IMG/VR virus record: IMGVR_UViG_3300033388_003553
Span: 1 to 64,000 of that record
Direction: 5' to 3' (one strand)
Length of the DNA stretch: 64,000 bases
Source of the DNA: a virus
Under the pieces are notes generated by a model that saw nothing but the letters and a program-made list of their open reading frames with translations, had not been told where the DNA came from and searched no databases. The position numbers were made by a program, and so were the translations under genes. The first letter of the stretch is position 1. Each line of letters opens with the position of its first letter. This document shows, in pieces, positions 12,769-20,425 of the stretch.

Positions 12769-12784
12769 TAATTGTTTATAACAA

Positions 12785-13063
12785 ATGATATTACGCAGTG
12801 GTAAATATAAGGGTAAAAGCAAAGATTGGGTTGAAGATAATGACCCATCTTATTTGATTTGGGTTGAAGAATTTAGGCCAGAAATGTTAAAAGATAGGAA
12901 ATATAATACTACCTCTGATAGTGAGGTAATACCAAACTACAGACCTAAACCTTTAACACCTAATATGAATTTTGACAACGAGAAATCCGAATACGACTCA
13001 ACAAAAAATAAATTAAATAATAATATAGATAATGATGAATCAGAACCCGAGTGGAACTTCTAA
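12785..13063 (+). CDS. Protein with KGK-WV-NDPSYL-W motif (92 aa)
   Basis: GKYKGKSKDWVEDNDPSYLIWV matches a short domain found beside phage and bacterial exonucleases and in DUF3820-like proteins. The remainder is low-complexity, Asn/Asp-rich and probably disordered. It is the first gene after the cassette array. Function unknown. Confidence 0.6.
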   Translation: MILRSGKYKGKSKDWVEDNDPSYLIWVEEFRPEMLKDRKYNTTSDSEVIPNYRPKPLTPNMNFDNEKSEYDSTKNKLNNNIDNDESEPEWNF

Positions 13064-13067
13064 AACA

Positions 13068-13832
13068 ATGTACGATTGGTGCATTAATAGGGAATTAAAA
13101 ATAGTTGGCCTTGAAGAATATAAGGATGTTGAATTTGATTTCTACACCAAATACATTAGTGAGGAAGAATTTAACACATCAATAAATAACCTTAGAAAAG
13201 AGAAGGTATTTGAAAGAATTGAGATTAAAGAAGGTGAATTACACCTTAAATCCGATAAGTACCTAGAGTTAAGGATGTACACATTAGTGCCATATAATCT
13301 ACTTGGTATTCAGATGGGTATCCAACATGAACATTCAGTTGTTCAAAATGTCGTTAACAATGTAATCGAAAAAATTATTTCTGGTGAAGAAATGGATGAA
13401 AAATTTAAGCTTTGGGCAACAGAATGGAAAACTTCTATTTTATTAAATGGTGGTACTTCAAATGAGGGACACATGGTTAGACATGGGTTTAAAGATATTT
13501 GGTATGTTGGGAGTATGCAGCAGTATTTAGAAAAATTAGTTAATGCAGGAATAAATATTTCCACATTTTATGAACCAGACTTAAATTCAATGCTTACTGG
13601 AATCTCATTCATTGTTGATGAAAGAGTTTTTAATAGAAAACTTTATAAAGACTTTGTACCAACCCCTTACAATTTTTTAGTTGATGGGATTAATGAGGAA
13701 ACAGTTAGGTGTTGGGAAGAAAATAATAATATGAATAAGGCTATTTGGCTCGACAACATTGGTGGAGAAAAAAATGAATTCTTAAGGGAGTTGTTAAACC
13801 CTAAAGGACCACTTAAATTAGCTAGGGGATAA
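13068..13832 (+). CDS. Peptidyl-tRNA hydrolase 2-like protein (254 aa)
   Basis: The middle reads LRMYTLVPYNLLGIQMGIQHEHSVV, then TSILLNGGTSNEG, then VNAGINISTFYEPDLNSMLT and ISFIVDERVF: the order and motifs (xxGIQxxH, LNGGTT, F-EPDLNxxxTA-xF) resemble phage Pth2-fold proteins. A role in freeing peptides from tRNA fits the tRNA-rich genome but is inferred. A start at 13068 is preferred to 13032 because it does not overlap the previous gene. Confidence 0.6.
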   Translation: MYDWCINRELKIVGLEEYKDVEFDFYTKYISEEEFNTSINNLRKEKVFERIEIKEGELHLKSDKYLELRMYTLVPYNLLGIQMGIQHEHSVVQNVVNNVIEKIISGEEMDEKFKLWATEWKTSILLNGGTSNEGHMVRHGFKDIWYVGSMQQYLEKLVNAGINISTFYEPDLNSMLTGISFIVDERVFNRKLYKDFVPTPYNFLVDGINEETVRCWEENNNMNKAIWLDNIGGEKNEFLRELLNPKGPLKLARG

Positions 13833-13860
13833 CGTTGTTTAATTAAAATACATTCATGAT

Positions 13861-14522
13861 ATGAAAACGATACTAGATGATTTAATTAATGAACAACAAT
13901 TAATACTTAAGTATTTAGACTATAATTATGAAATTGTGAGGTATTCTAATAGTTTCGAAATAAAAGAAAAAATAGTGATAAAACCACTTACGGTATTGAT
14001 ATATTTAATGACATAAAAGTTTATTATGGGTTAGGGGTTAGAATAATTGATATAGTTTTTGATGCTTGGTTAGAATCATACGACTCAAATAAAAACACAG
14101 TTAATTGGTTTAACACATCCGAAAGAAACTATTTTGGTGAACCAATTACTGAAATTCTAACAATACAGCGAAGAACAATTGATAGCCCAATGCGATTAGA
14201 AATAACATATAGTGCTAATACATTACATAGGTGTTATTATGAATTAACTTATCGAAGACAAATTATTAATTCATTAATACATCAAATAGTTGATACAATA
14301 GGTTACACTGCTGGGAGTAAACTTTATGGGTTAAATCCATTTAACGAGGTAACTTGTGTGATGCGTGGGCTTGGTTTTGAAACACAGGAAATTAGTACAC
14401 CTAGTTTAGGTAAAAGATTCGTTTGGTACCACACTAGAAATAGACAAACAAGACAACAAATAGGTTATGAGCAACATGAATATCACAGAAATAATATCTC
14501 TGAAAGGTACAATATATTTTGA
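13861..14522 (+). pseudogene. Hypothetical gene with a -1 frameshift at an A-run
   Basis: ATG 13861 gives MKTILDDLINEQQLILKYLDYNYE... to an early stop at 14016. From the A6 run near 13970 another frame stays open as GIDIFNDIKVYYGLGVRIIDIVFDAW... and joins without a stop to the ORF ending RNNISERYNIF at 14522. One gene of ~220 aa is therefore split, by a homopolymer indel, a sequencing error or programmed slippage. No family recognised. Confidence 0.55.
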
Positions 14523-15072
14523 CGTACCAGATAAAACAAACAAACATAAATACCAGACCTCTTGGAAAAAAATGGCTATGGTCATGTTTAATGATGATGT
14601 TACAGAATATTATGCTTGGTTTATTAAAAAAAGATTTGGTGTGGAACTTTCTAATCCGTTAAGGGGTGGTCACATTTCATTTATAAACGACTCTATAGAT
14701 GAAATGACCAAACATTGTGATACTAAGTCTGAGAGAAAAGCATTATGGGAAAAAGTTAAAAAGAAATATCATAAAAAAAACATTACGGTTACATTAAGTT
14801 TAAAGCCACACATAGAGACACCACACTGGTGGTTCATTGTACCACACTCTGATAGAGGTGAGTTACAAGCAATAAGAGAAGAGTTGGGTTTTGTCAATAA
14901 AAAGACTGGATTGAGTAAACCATATTTTGGTATGCACATGACAATTGGTTATGCTGTTAATAAGAAATCAGAGTTGAAAGCTGAAATGAATGTTCAAACA
15001 GCAAAGAAAATGAATTTAGCGCAAACAGACTACATTAAACGTTTAGTAGATAATGGTTATATAATATTTTAA
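14467..15072 (+). CDS. 2H phosphoesterase-like protein (201 aa)
   Basis: Two H-x-S/T-h motifs (GGHISFIND near residue 77; GMHMTIGYA near 160) mark the LigT/2H superfamily, which opens 2',3'-cyclic phosphate or 2'-5' bonds in RNA. Between them lies a Trp pair (PHWWFIVPHSDRGEL). It overlaps the end of the previous gene by 56 nt. RNA end repair, perhaps of cleaved tRNAs, is the likely role. Confidence 0.6.
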   Translation: MSNMNITEIISLKGTIYFDVPDKTNKHKYQTSWKKMAMVMFNDDVTEYYAWFIKKRFGVELSNPLRGGHISFINDSIDEMTKHCDTKSERKALWEKVKKKYHKKNITVTLSLKPHIETPHWWFIVPHSDRGELQAIREELGFVNKKTGLSKPYFGMHMTIGYAVNKKSELKAEMNVQTAKKMNLAQTDYIKRLVDNGYIIF

Positions 15073-15129
15073 AAAAAAATCATAAAATTATTTGGTAAAA
15101 AGTATTTTTTTATTTATATTTGTGACACA

Positions 15130-15269
15130 TTAAACTTATTAAATTAACGTTTGCTGGATTCCCAGTTGAATTTAAAGTTGAAGGCGATGAAGTACTAGTT
15201 ACTTGTAAAGGTAAGACAAACATTTATACTAAGGAACATTTAGAAAATTTGAGTAGAATAAGTAAATAA
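15130..15269 (+). pseudogene. Start-less ORF fragment
   Basis: A clear coding frame (KLTFAGFPVEFKVEGDEVLVTCKGK...) follows the promoter TATATTTG near 15114 but has no ATG, GTG or TTG start; the frame can be read from ATT codons. It stops at TAA 15267. It may be the remains of a gene disrupted by the homing-endonuclease fragment that follows. Confidence 0.4.
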
Positions 15270-15422
15270 AATTATTCTGGGGTAAATCACCCTAGATTTA
15301 TTGAAATTAATAAAGAAGAATTAAAAAAGGTTTTAGAAGAAAATAGTCTAAGAAAGACAGCAAAACATTTCAATGTAAGTGTGGGTTGTATTCAAAATAA
15401 GATTAAACTTTTTAACCTTTAA
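15270..15422 (+). pseudogene. C-terminal remnant of an HNH-type homing endonuclease
   Basis: In the same frame after the stop: SGVNHPRFIEINKEELKKVLEENSLRKTAKHFNVSVGCI... to TAA. A G-x-NHP-x-F linker followed by a helix-turn-helix (KTAKHFNVSVGCIQ) is typical of the C-terminal DNA-binding part of HNH or NUMOD endonucleases. The catalytic domain is absent. Confidence 0.5.
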
Positions 15423-15436
15423 TTATAAATTTAACA

Positions 15437-16504
15437 GAAAGGAGCAAAGAAGATATTGGTGGTAGGGCATTAAAAAATACAATTACGAGACGTTACTCAC
15501 GAGATGAATTTGATATTGTTTCGACTGAACTTATTAAAGTTCTTAAAAAAACATTCAAAAAAGTTGAGGTCCCATTGTTTTTTCATAGTAAAGAAACATT
15601 CGGTGATATTGATATTATTTTATCAACGGAAGGTCATGAATTTGTTTCAGATAGTGACTATAATTTCATTAGGACATACATAGAAGAAACATTTAAACCT
15701 AATGAAATTTTTCATAATAATAATACTTATTCGTTTGACTATAAAGAAGTACAAGTTGATTTGATTTTTTGTTCTCCAGAAAATTATGATTCAAATCGAC
15801 ATTATTTAAGTTACAATGACCTTGGGAACTTTATCGGCAGAATCACCCAAAGAATGGGGTTGAAATATGGTCAAGAAGGGTTATGGTATAACCACAATTT
15901 TAAAGGTCAGAAAATAGGTAAGGTGATGATTTCCAAAGATTACCCAAAAATTTTTGAATTTCTTGGTTTCGATTATAATAAGTGGTTAGAGGGTTTCAAT
16001 ACGTTAGAAGACATATTTGAATACGTAATAAACAACCCGAAGTTTGATTCAAATATGTTTGAATTAAAATATTTGAACAAAATTAATCGTGAGCGTAACG
16101 CAAAGCGTAAATCTTACATGTCATTTCTTAACTACATTCATGATAATTACCCTAATAAGGTATTTTTATATGAGTCAGATAAAACATATCTTGATAAAGC
16201 AAATAAGTTTTTTCCAGAAGCTAGAATGACTGAAGCTATTAGGAAATTAGAATATGAACATTGTGAAAAACTTTATATTAAATCTAAGTTTAGTGGGGGT
16301 GTTATAATGAGGAGATATGGTTTACGAGGTAAAACACTTGGGATAGCCCTAAACGGATTTAAAAAATGGGTAGAAGAGACCTACCTAATTGATGATTTAG
16401 GTGATAGTGTTGGTGATTACAATAGTTGGGTATTAGAAACCACTACTGATAAAATTTATTGGACATTTGAAACTTACTTTAAATCAAAATACTTTCAACC
16501 TTAA
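15437..16504 (+). CDS. Nucleotidyltransferase-fold protein
   Basis: FGDIDIILS and VQVDLIF supply the GS/D-x-D...D residues of the pol-beta-like nucleotidyltransferase fold. The coding frame extends upstream of the first usable TTG (15575) to about 15437 (RSKEDIGGRALKNTITRRYSRDEFD) without an ATG, so the true start is uncertain or lost. A helical region follows with FLNYIHDNYP and a W-rich C-terminus. The substrate is unknown; tRNA 3'-end addition is one possibility. Confidence 0.6.
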   Translation, partial: ERSKEDIGGRALKNTITRRYSRDEFDIVSTELIKVLKKTFKKVEVPLFFHSKETFGDIDIILSTEGHEFVSDSDYNFIRTYIEETFKPNEIFHNNNTYSFDYKEVQVDLIFCSPENYDSNRHYLSYNDLGNFIGRITQRMGLKYGQEGLWYNHNFKGQKIGKVMISKDYPKIFEFLGFDYNKWLEGFNTLEDIFEYVINNPKFDSNMFELKYLNKINRERNAKRKSYMSFLNYIHDNYPNKVFLYESDKTYLDKANKFFPEARMTEAIRKLEYEHCEKLYIKSKFSGGVIMRRYGLRGKTLGIALNGFKKWVEETYLIDDLGDSVGDYNSWVLETTTDKIYWTFETYFKSKYFQP

Positions 16505-16539
16505 AACAGTAAAAATTTATAAATAAAAAAACAAAAATT

Positions 16540-17034
16540 ATGTTAAAAAGAAAAACAATATTAATGGTAATAATAACAATATGTTATTTATTTTTACCAC
16601 AGACTAGTCAAGCTAAAGGTAGTTTTTTCATATGTGACAATATATCCGTAGTTGATAGTAATAATTACGAAAATATATCTACAACCAATAGATTTAAAAG
16701 ACCATATACAACCTATAAGGTATTTACTGCTGAAGACCCAGAAAATGTGAGTAGTATAACCACAAAAAAAGAAAGGTTAGTGTTTAGGATGGCTACAGAT
16801 AGTTCCCATATTAGATTGGTTATTTATGATACTAAAAATAATGTAATAGATGACCGTAACTGGGAATTACACAAAGTCAACACATCAGACCACAGATGGA
16901 CCGTATGTAGTGTTAGTAATGATGAAATATATTTTGACATAATATTTTTCAGTCAATTAGATAGTGAACAACTCGTTATATTTGATTATTTAAATGGTGC
17001 ACATACCGAGATAACTGGTTCATTAGATTATTAA
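16540..17034 (+). CDS. Secreted protein with Sec signal peptide (164 aa)
   Basis: MLKRKTILMVIITICYLFL...TSQAKG: basic start, ~16-residue hydrophobic core, AxA-like cleavage site before KG. The mature domain is predicted all-beta (RLVFRMATDSSHIRLVIYD, NDEIYFDIIFFS). Periplasmic or exported. Function unknown. The stop is followed directly by an attC-like core. Confidence 0.65.
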   Translation: MLKRKTILMVIITICYLFLPQTSQAKGSFFICDNISVVDSNNYENISTTNRFKRPYTTYKVFTAEDPENVSSITTKKERLVFRMATDSSHIRLVIYDTKNNVIDDRNWELHKVNTSDHRWTVCSVSNDEIYFDIIFFSQLDSEQLVIFDYLNGAHTEITGSLDY

Positions 17035-17231
17035 ATAACACTCTGGGTATACTTAGATTTTTAACGAATAAATAAAGATTATAATACAGATTGAAAAACA
17101 ACACTTATTTAATTTAACGATGGATATGTTTATGGAAAGCCCACATTTATCAAACCCAGTCGTTGCATCTACATTATTACCAAACAGATAGAGCGACTAA
17201 AAAACTACTATACACCCGTTGTTATACCTAG
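17033..17231 (+). repeat. Isolated attC-like site
   Basis: Inverse core AAATAACA, left arm CTGGGTATACTTAG, right arm ACTACTATACACCCG, core GTTATACCTAG (17221). Confidence 0.5.
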
Positions 17232-17264
17232 TTTGGGAGATGCTAGGATGGCAAAGAAAAATAT

Positions 17265-17399
17265 ATGGGTAAGAAAAATATTAGCGGATTAAACACTCAC
17301 TTAACAGGTGTAGGGAACCATTTTCAAGATGGTGTAAATTGGGTGTTAAATAAAATCAAAAAAAAAACTCAATTAGACATAACACACATTGTATGTTGA
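17265..17399 (+). CDS. Small cassette-like protein (44 aa)
   Basis: MGKKNISGLNTHLTGVGNHFQDGVNWVLNK... is a Gly-rich start with a helix. It lies between core GTTATACC (17221) and inverse core CATAACA (17378), forming a lone cassette outside the main arrays; the frame runs into the attC arm. Function unknown. Confidence 0.45.
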   Translation: MGKKNISGLNTHLTGVGNHFQDGVNWVLNKIKKKTQLDITHIVC

Positions 17400-17436
17400 G
17401 TGAGGAACGAGTTACATCATACAAATTGTTATTAAC
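17376..17436 (+). repeat. Isolated attC site
   Basis: Inverse core GACATAACA, arms CATTGTATGTTG and CATCATACAAATTG, loop with GAGGAACGAG as in arrays 1 and 2, core GTTATTAAC (17428). Confidence 0.7.
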
Positions 17437-17453
17437 TGATTAAATTTTATACA

Positions 17454-18131
17454 ATGAAAAAGCCACATAAAATAGTAATGTTACCTACTGAGGATAGTAG
17501 TTGTTTATGTATTGCTGATGGTAGATTGTACTATTACTCAAAGGATAAATGGTTTACTAAAGATTGTGACACACAACCACAACACCTCTACATACTCTCA
17601 GATGATGAGATAAGAAAAGGTGATTGGTTTTATAATGGTGTTAATGTGGAAAAAACATTAAGAGTAGAATCTCAAATTCCATTTCATGGGTGTAAGAAAA
17701 TCATAGCTACAACTGATTCTAAGCTCACAAATCTTATATATAAGAATGAGGAAGACTATTTTAATTATGATAATGGTGATAAACTTAACACTAATAAATT
17801 ATTAGCTCAAATCCCTCAATTACTCATAGAATACTATACTAAACATCAGCCTGAAGAGGTTGAGTTAGAGTATGAATGGATTGAAAGAAAAAGGAATCAG
17901 TCTAAAGAAGATAGAAACTATAAACTCAAACTCCAAAACAACGAGGTTATTATATCTTCTTTTTTATGTACTTATAGAACACCAAAGGATTCTTGGACAA
18001 AAGAAGAGTACCTCAGAGATATTAAACAGATATTAGATGACCTTAATGCCCATGCAGAGGGTTTACCCACTGATGCAGATATAAAGAAGTATATCAACAA
18101 TTGGGTAGATAAAAAGTATAACAAATTTTAA
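17454..18131 (+). CDS. Hypothetical protein of the HLYILSDDEI-KGDW type (225 aa)
   Basis: MKKPHKIVMLPTEDSSCLCI... followed by PQHLYILSDDEIRKGDWFY, CKKIIATTDSKL and a C-terminal DIKKYINNWVDKKYN helix. The same order of motifs occurs in 38791-39531, so the two are distant paralogues. A conserved family in Bacteroidota phages as far as I recall; function unknown. Confidence 0.65.
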   Translation: MKKPHKIVMLPTEDSSCLCIADGRLYYYSKDKWFTKDCDTQPQHLYILSDDEIRKGDWFYNGVNVEKTLRVESQIPFHGCKKIIATTDSKLTNLIYKNEEDYFNYDNGDKLNTNKLLAQIPQLLIEYYTKHQPEEVELEYEWIERKRNQSKEDRNYKLKLQNNEVIISSFLCTYRTPKDSWTKEEYLRDIKQILDDLNAHAEGLPTDADIKKYINNWVDKKYNKF

Positions 18132-18159
18132 AACACTTATATTAGTAGGTGCAAAAATA

Positions 18160-18199
18160 AATTGTTAATTGAAGAAAGGGTTTTCTTCAATTAACAATT
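18160..18199. terminator. Convergent terminator
   Basis: An 18-bp inverted repeat (AATTGTTAATTGAAGAAA and complement) around GGGT, A/T-flanked on both sides, between a + and a - gene. It overlaps the last codons of the minus-strand gene. Confidence 0.7.
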
Positions 18200-18476
18200 G
18201 TATTGTATCACTTATCTTTTGACAATCTGATTCAAACTGATTAATATCCCCCTCATCTAAGATAAACCACTCACCTTCAACACGTTTAGTGGTGTGTTTT
18301 TTATGTAACCACGCTTCAACCTTTCTGTAATATTCACAATCAAAATTTTTAACCAAAATTATTTCATCTGGACACCCAGTTTGTAATTCACGCAACCTAT
18401 CTTTAACATTACGCCTAGTAACACCAATTTTATAATAATTGGTGTCAATCATATTTAGCAAATATATTGTCCCCAT
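18165..18476 (-). CDS. GIY-YIG/T5orf172-like nuclease-domain protein (103 aa)
   Basis: MGTIYLLNMIDTNYYKIGVTRRNVKDRLRELQTGCPDEI..., AWLHKKHTTKRVEGEWFIL follows the Mug113/T5orf172 branch of the GIY-YIG fold (YLL..., KIG-T-x-R, R-x-L, E...EWF). Such proteins are small phage nucleases of unclear role. The start at 18476 is preferred over 18512 because MGTIYLL begins the domain. It is the only minus-strand gene in the window. Confidence 0.65.
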   Translation of the reverse strand: MGTIYLLNMIDTNYYKIGVTRRNVKDRLRELQTGCPDEIILVKNFDCEYYRKVEAWLHKKHTTKRVEGEWFILDEGDINQFESDCQKISDTIQLLIEENPFFN

Positions 18477-18535
18477 AATAATAATTATACCCATCTTTAT
18501 TGAATTAGTCAATATTTATATATAACTTTATTGGT

Positions 18536-18778
18536 ATGGTAGAATTAAAACAATTACACGAAGAGATTGCATCATTATTAAAAAAAGAATTTGGTTTAGA
18601 TAAACTTGATATGGGTGATGGAGATTGTATCAAAGAATTGAATTTTAAATTAAAATCAGGTTGTGATGGGACAAAAATAAAGCAAATACTCAAAACACAT
18701 TTTGGTAGCTCTTTGATATTCCATGCGTGTGAGATGGGTGGGGTATTAGGTATTTTAATTGAAAATAATTGCAAATAA
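18536..18778 (+). CDS. Hypothetical protein (80 aa)
   Basis: MVELKQLHEEIASLLKKEFGLDKLDMGDGDCIKELNFKLK... has an alpha/beta pattern and ends ILIENNCK. Divergent from the minus-strand nuclease, sharing the AT-rich region at 18490-18535. Function unknown. Confidence 0.55.
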   Translation: MVELKQLHEEIASLLKKEFGLDKLDMGDGDCIKELNFKLKSGCDGTKIKQILKTHFGSSLIFHACEMGGVLGILIENNCK

Positions 18779-18905
18779 ATTAGGAATACCCTAACATATA
18801 TATTATCTTTGACGTAACTAACAATTTTGGGCACACACTAGTTACTAACGCTCCGTGTATCATACATGTGTAAATATGAATAAACATTAATTAAATAGTT
18901 GAACT

Positions 18906-19196
18906 ATGAAGAACACAGAAAAAACATCACAACAATTAGGTGTAAGTAGATTTAAAACATTGACAGCTAAGGAAGCTAGGAAGCAATCTTTGTCTGTTGC
19001 GGAAAGATTGGAGATTAGAGTTTTTATGGATATGATTAAGGATGCTATAGCTCACGGCAGAACTTATTGTTATTTTAGTAGACATATCTCGGAAAGACAA
19101 TTAACATTACTTAATGCCCTAGGTTATAAGGTAACTAATTCATATGATTTAACATTAACAAATAGTCAAAATTATAAAACAAAAATATTATGGTAG
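18906..19196 (+). CDS. Hypothetical protein (96 aa)
   Basis: MKNTEKTSQQLGVSRFKTLTAKEARKQSL..., IAHGRTYCYFSRHISERQLTLLNALGYKV. The last part resembles a small domain seen in phage proteins that ends in an L-x-x-LGYKV strand. Preceded by a promoter-like TATCTTTG (18800) and a lone CTAACG core (18844). Function unknown. Confidence 0.55.
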   Translation: MKNTEKTSQQLGVSRFKTLTAKEARKQSLSVAERLEIRVFMDMIKDAIAHGRTYCYFSRHISERQLTLLNALGYKVTNSYDLTLTNSQNYKTKILW

Positions 19197-19235
19197 ATTT
19201 ACAATCAATTTTTACAAAGTTAAAACACTTAAACA

Positions 19236-19709
19236 ATGAGATTATACGCAACATTTGAAGGGGTAAAAGACATCGACCCAACGAAATACGATAAATTCTA
19301 TGGAAATCTACAATTGATGTGGTCCAACGTTAAAGATGATACTGGTTCACCACTTAACGGTGTATTTCATTGTAATAGAGCCAAATTATTTGAATCACTA
19401 ACACTTAGAAAAGGTAATCGATATGTTTTGGGTTGTAAGGAACTAAAAGGTCAAAAAATATACTTCCCATTATCGGTGATGAACACCAGAAAAAACCCAA
19501 CATGTGATATCATGAGGAAAGCTTTTGGTGATTACACATTTATTAAGGGTAAATTTAAAGGAAAGTGGTTAAAGAAGATGTCTCATTTGGAGAAAGATGA
19601 GCTTAAGAGATACTTATTATACCTAGGTAAAAATACTAATAATGAAGCCACAGTGATAAACGTATTGAGTGTATTAAAAATATTAGATGATGAACAAAAA
19701 CAATATTAA
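19236..19709 (+). CDS. Hypothetical protein (157 aa)
   Basis: MRLYATFEGVKDIDPTKYDKFYGNLQLMWSNVKDD... with a basic middle (GKFKGKWLKKM) and helical C-terminus (ELKRYLLYLG, NVLSVLKIL). No family recognised. It is the last gene before the first tRNA leader. Confidence 0.6.
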   Translation: MRLYATFEGVKDIDPTKYDKFYGNLQLMWSNVKDDTGSPLNGVFHCNRAKLFESLTLRKGNRYVLGCKELKGQKIYFPLSVMNTRKNPTCDIMRKAFGDYTFIKGKFKGKWLKKMSHLEKDELKRYLLYLGKNTNNEATVINVLSVLKILDDEQKQY

Positions 19710-19797
19710 TATAAACATCTAAATGTAATTAATTACAAACATAACTAATTAATAGTCAACACATTAAAAATTAAATTAAAAATAATTACAAAAACAC

Positions 19798-19827
19798 TTG
19801 TTTTTTAATAAAACTTTTGTATATTTG
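19798..19827 (+). promoter_or_regulatory. tRNA cluster 1 promoter
   Basis: TTG (19798-19800), 19 nt, TATATTTG (19820-19827). Same spacing and flanks (ACTTG, TTTTGTATxTTTGTA) as promoters at 23578 and 33829. Confidence 0.8.
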
Positions 19828-19885
19828 TAGTATATTTAAAACAAAGGGGTAACTCTTAATACAAACAAAAACAAAAACATTTTCA

Positions 19886-19969
19886 ATGCAAACAATTGTA
19901 AACATATTAACACTTAACTTAGTCTTATGCCTATCGGTATTAGACGGGTCGAGCTATGTGTTTACGTAA
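19886..19969 (+). CDS. Putative leader peptide of tRNA cluster 1 (27 aa)
   Basis: MQTIVNILTLNL...LDGSSYVFT between promoter and terminator. It resembles the leader at 23659 (MNTVFNIF..., GWSS). Codons for Gly-Ser-Ser lie on TCGAGCT (19949-19955), which can pair with the 5' arm of the terminator, as in classical attenuators. Translation is not proven. Confidence 0.5.
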   Translation: MQTIVNILTLNLVLCLSVLDGSSYVFT

Positions 19970-19993
19970 GTATAGAAAACTTAAACATATTCA

Positions 19994-20026
19994 AGCTCGA
20001 TTCAGTTACTGAATCGAGCTTTTTTT
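19994..20026 (+). terminator. Leader terminator/attenuator 1
   Basis: Perfect 12-bp stem AGCTCGATTCAG/CTGAATCGAGCT, 3-nt loop, then T7. It stands between the promoter and the first tRNA. An upstream segment (19949-19955) is complementary to its 5' arm. Confidence 0.85.
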
Positions 20027-20059
20027 ATGTCTAATATGTCTTGGTTTGTCGAAAAGGTA

Positions 20060-20069
20060 GGTCTTTGAA
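20060..20069 (+). promoter_or_regulatory. boxA-like element
   Basis: GGTCTTTGAA just before the first tRNA; compare GTTCTTTGAC at 23976 and 34101. It resembles the boxA of rRNA operons (GCTCTTTAAC). Confidence 0.4.
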
Positions 20070-20074
20070 ATAAT

Positions 20075-20164
20075 GTCTCAGTGCTCCGAGTGGTCGAAGG
20101 GGGTGGGTTGCAACCCCACCAAAGCGTAGTTGCTTCATCATAGGTTCGAATCCTATCTGGGACT
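20075..20164 (+). tRNA. tRNA-Cys(GCA) with class II long variable arm
   Basis: Acceptor GTCTCAG/CTGGGAC, anticodon stem GTGGG/CCCAC with loop TTGCAAC (anticodon GCA), T arm ATAGG-TTCGAAT-CCTAT, discriminator T73 (normal for Cys). The variable arm of about 20 nt (AAGCG...TGCTT) is characteristic of Ser/Leu/Tyr, not Cys. No CCA is encoded. Confidence 0.75.
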
Positions 20165-20204
20165 CATGAATTGCAAAAAGTTTGTACAAAATGTGGGTAA
20201 GAAA

Positions 20205-20243
20205 ATGAAGTGTAGGTGAGATTCTAACTCACCTACACTTCAT
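20205..20243. repeat. Perfect 16-bp inverted repeat
   Basis: ATGAAGTGTAGGTGAG, 7-nt loop, exact complement. It is not followed by a T-run, so a processing hairpin in the tRNA transcript is likelier than a terminator. Confidence 0.7.
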
Positions 20244-20249
20244 ACCGCT

Positions 20250-20267
20250 TCCGACTGGTCGGACTTT
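20250..20267 (+). terminator. Weak terminator-like hairpin
   Basis: TCCGAC-TG-GTCGGA followed by CTTTT, between tRNA-Cys and tRNA-Val. Confidence 0.4.
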
Positions 20268-20343
20268 TGAATTTATAAACTTAAGGGGTGGATGAAGTCC
20301 CATAAGAACTAAAAAGATTAGGTAGACTGCAAGTCCACCAAAT

Positions 20344-20415
20344 GCTCTGTGGATGTGATGGTCAGCATACTTGTTTTACATACAAGGTGAGAAGGTTCGA
20401 TTCCTTCACGGAGTA
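20344..20415 (+). tRNA. tRNA-Val(TAC)
   Basis: Anticodon arm CTTGT-TTTACAT-ACAAG (TAC), T arm GAAGG-TTCGATT-CCTTC, acceptor GCTCTGT/ACGGAGT with G1-T72. Just upstream (20321-20339) lies an orphan GTAGA-CTGCAAG-TCCAC arm that looks like a lost tRNA-Cys. Confidence 0.7.
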
Positions 20416-20425
20416 CAACACAAAT

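Larger units (their letters stand above)
1..12782 (+). mobile_element. Integron-like gene-cassette array 1 (CALIN-like, no integrase seen)
   Basis: About 40 small same-strand ORFs are separated by hairpins built like integron attC sites: an inverse core (xxYAAC G), a left arm, a spacer, a complementary right arm and a core GTTRxx. Within most cassettes the opening core and closing inverse core are exact complements, e.g. GTTATGCACC at 2022 with GGTGCATAAC at 2285, and GTTAGGCAC at 4653 with GTGCCTAAC at 4918. This is the signature of cassettes that circularise by attC recombination. The left end lies outside the window. No tyrosine recombinase is encoded here, so mobility in trans is inferred. 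Confidence 0.85.

Noticed and set aside
12679-12771. 30-aa ORF MIKYIQQHINHIKTM...
   Set aside because: It is a translation of the inverted attC and the promoter downstream; composition reflects the hairpin.
1-12782. CRISPR array
   Set aside because: Repeats are imperfect hairpins of variable length with ORFs between them; there are no uniform repeats, spacers or cas genes.
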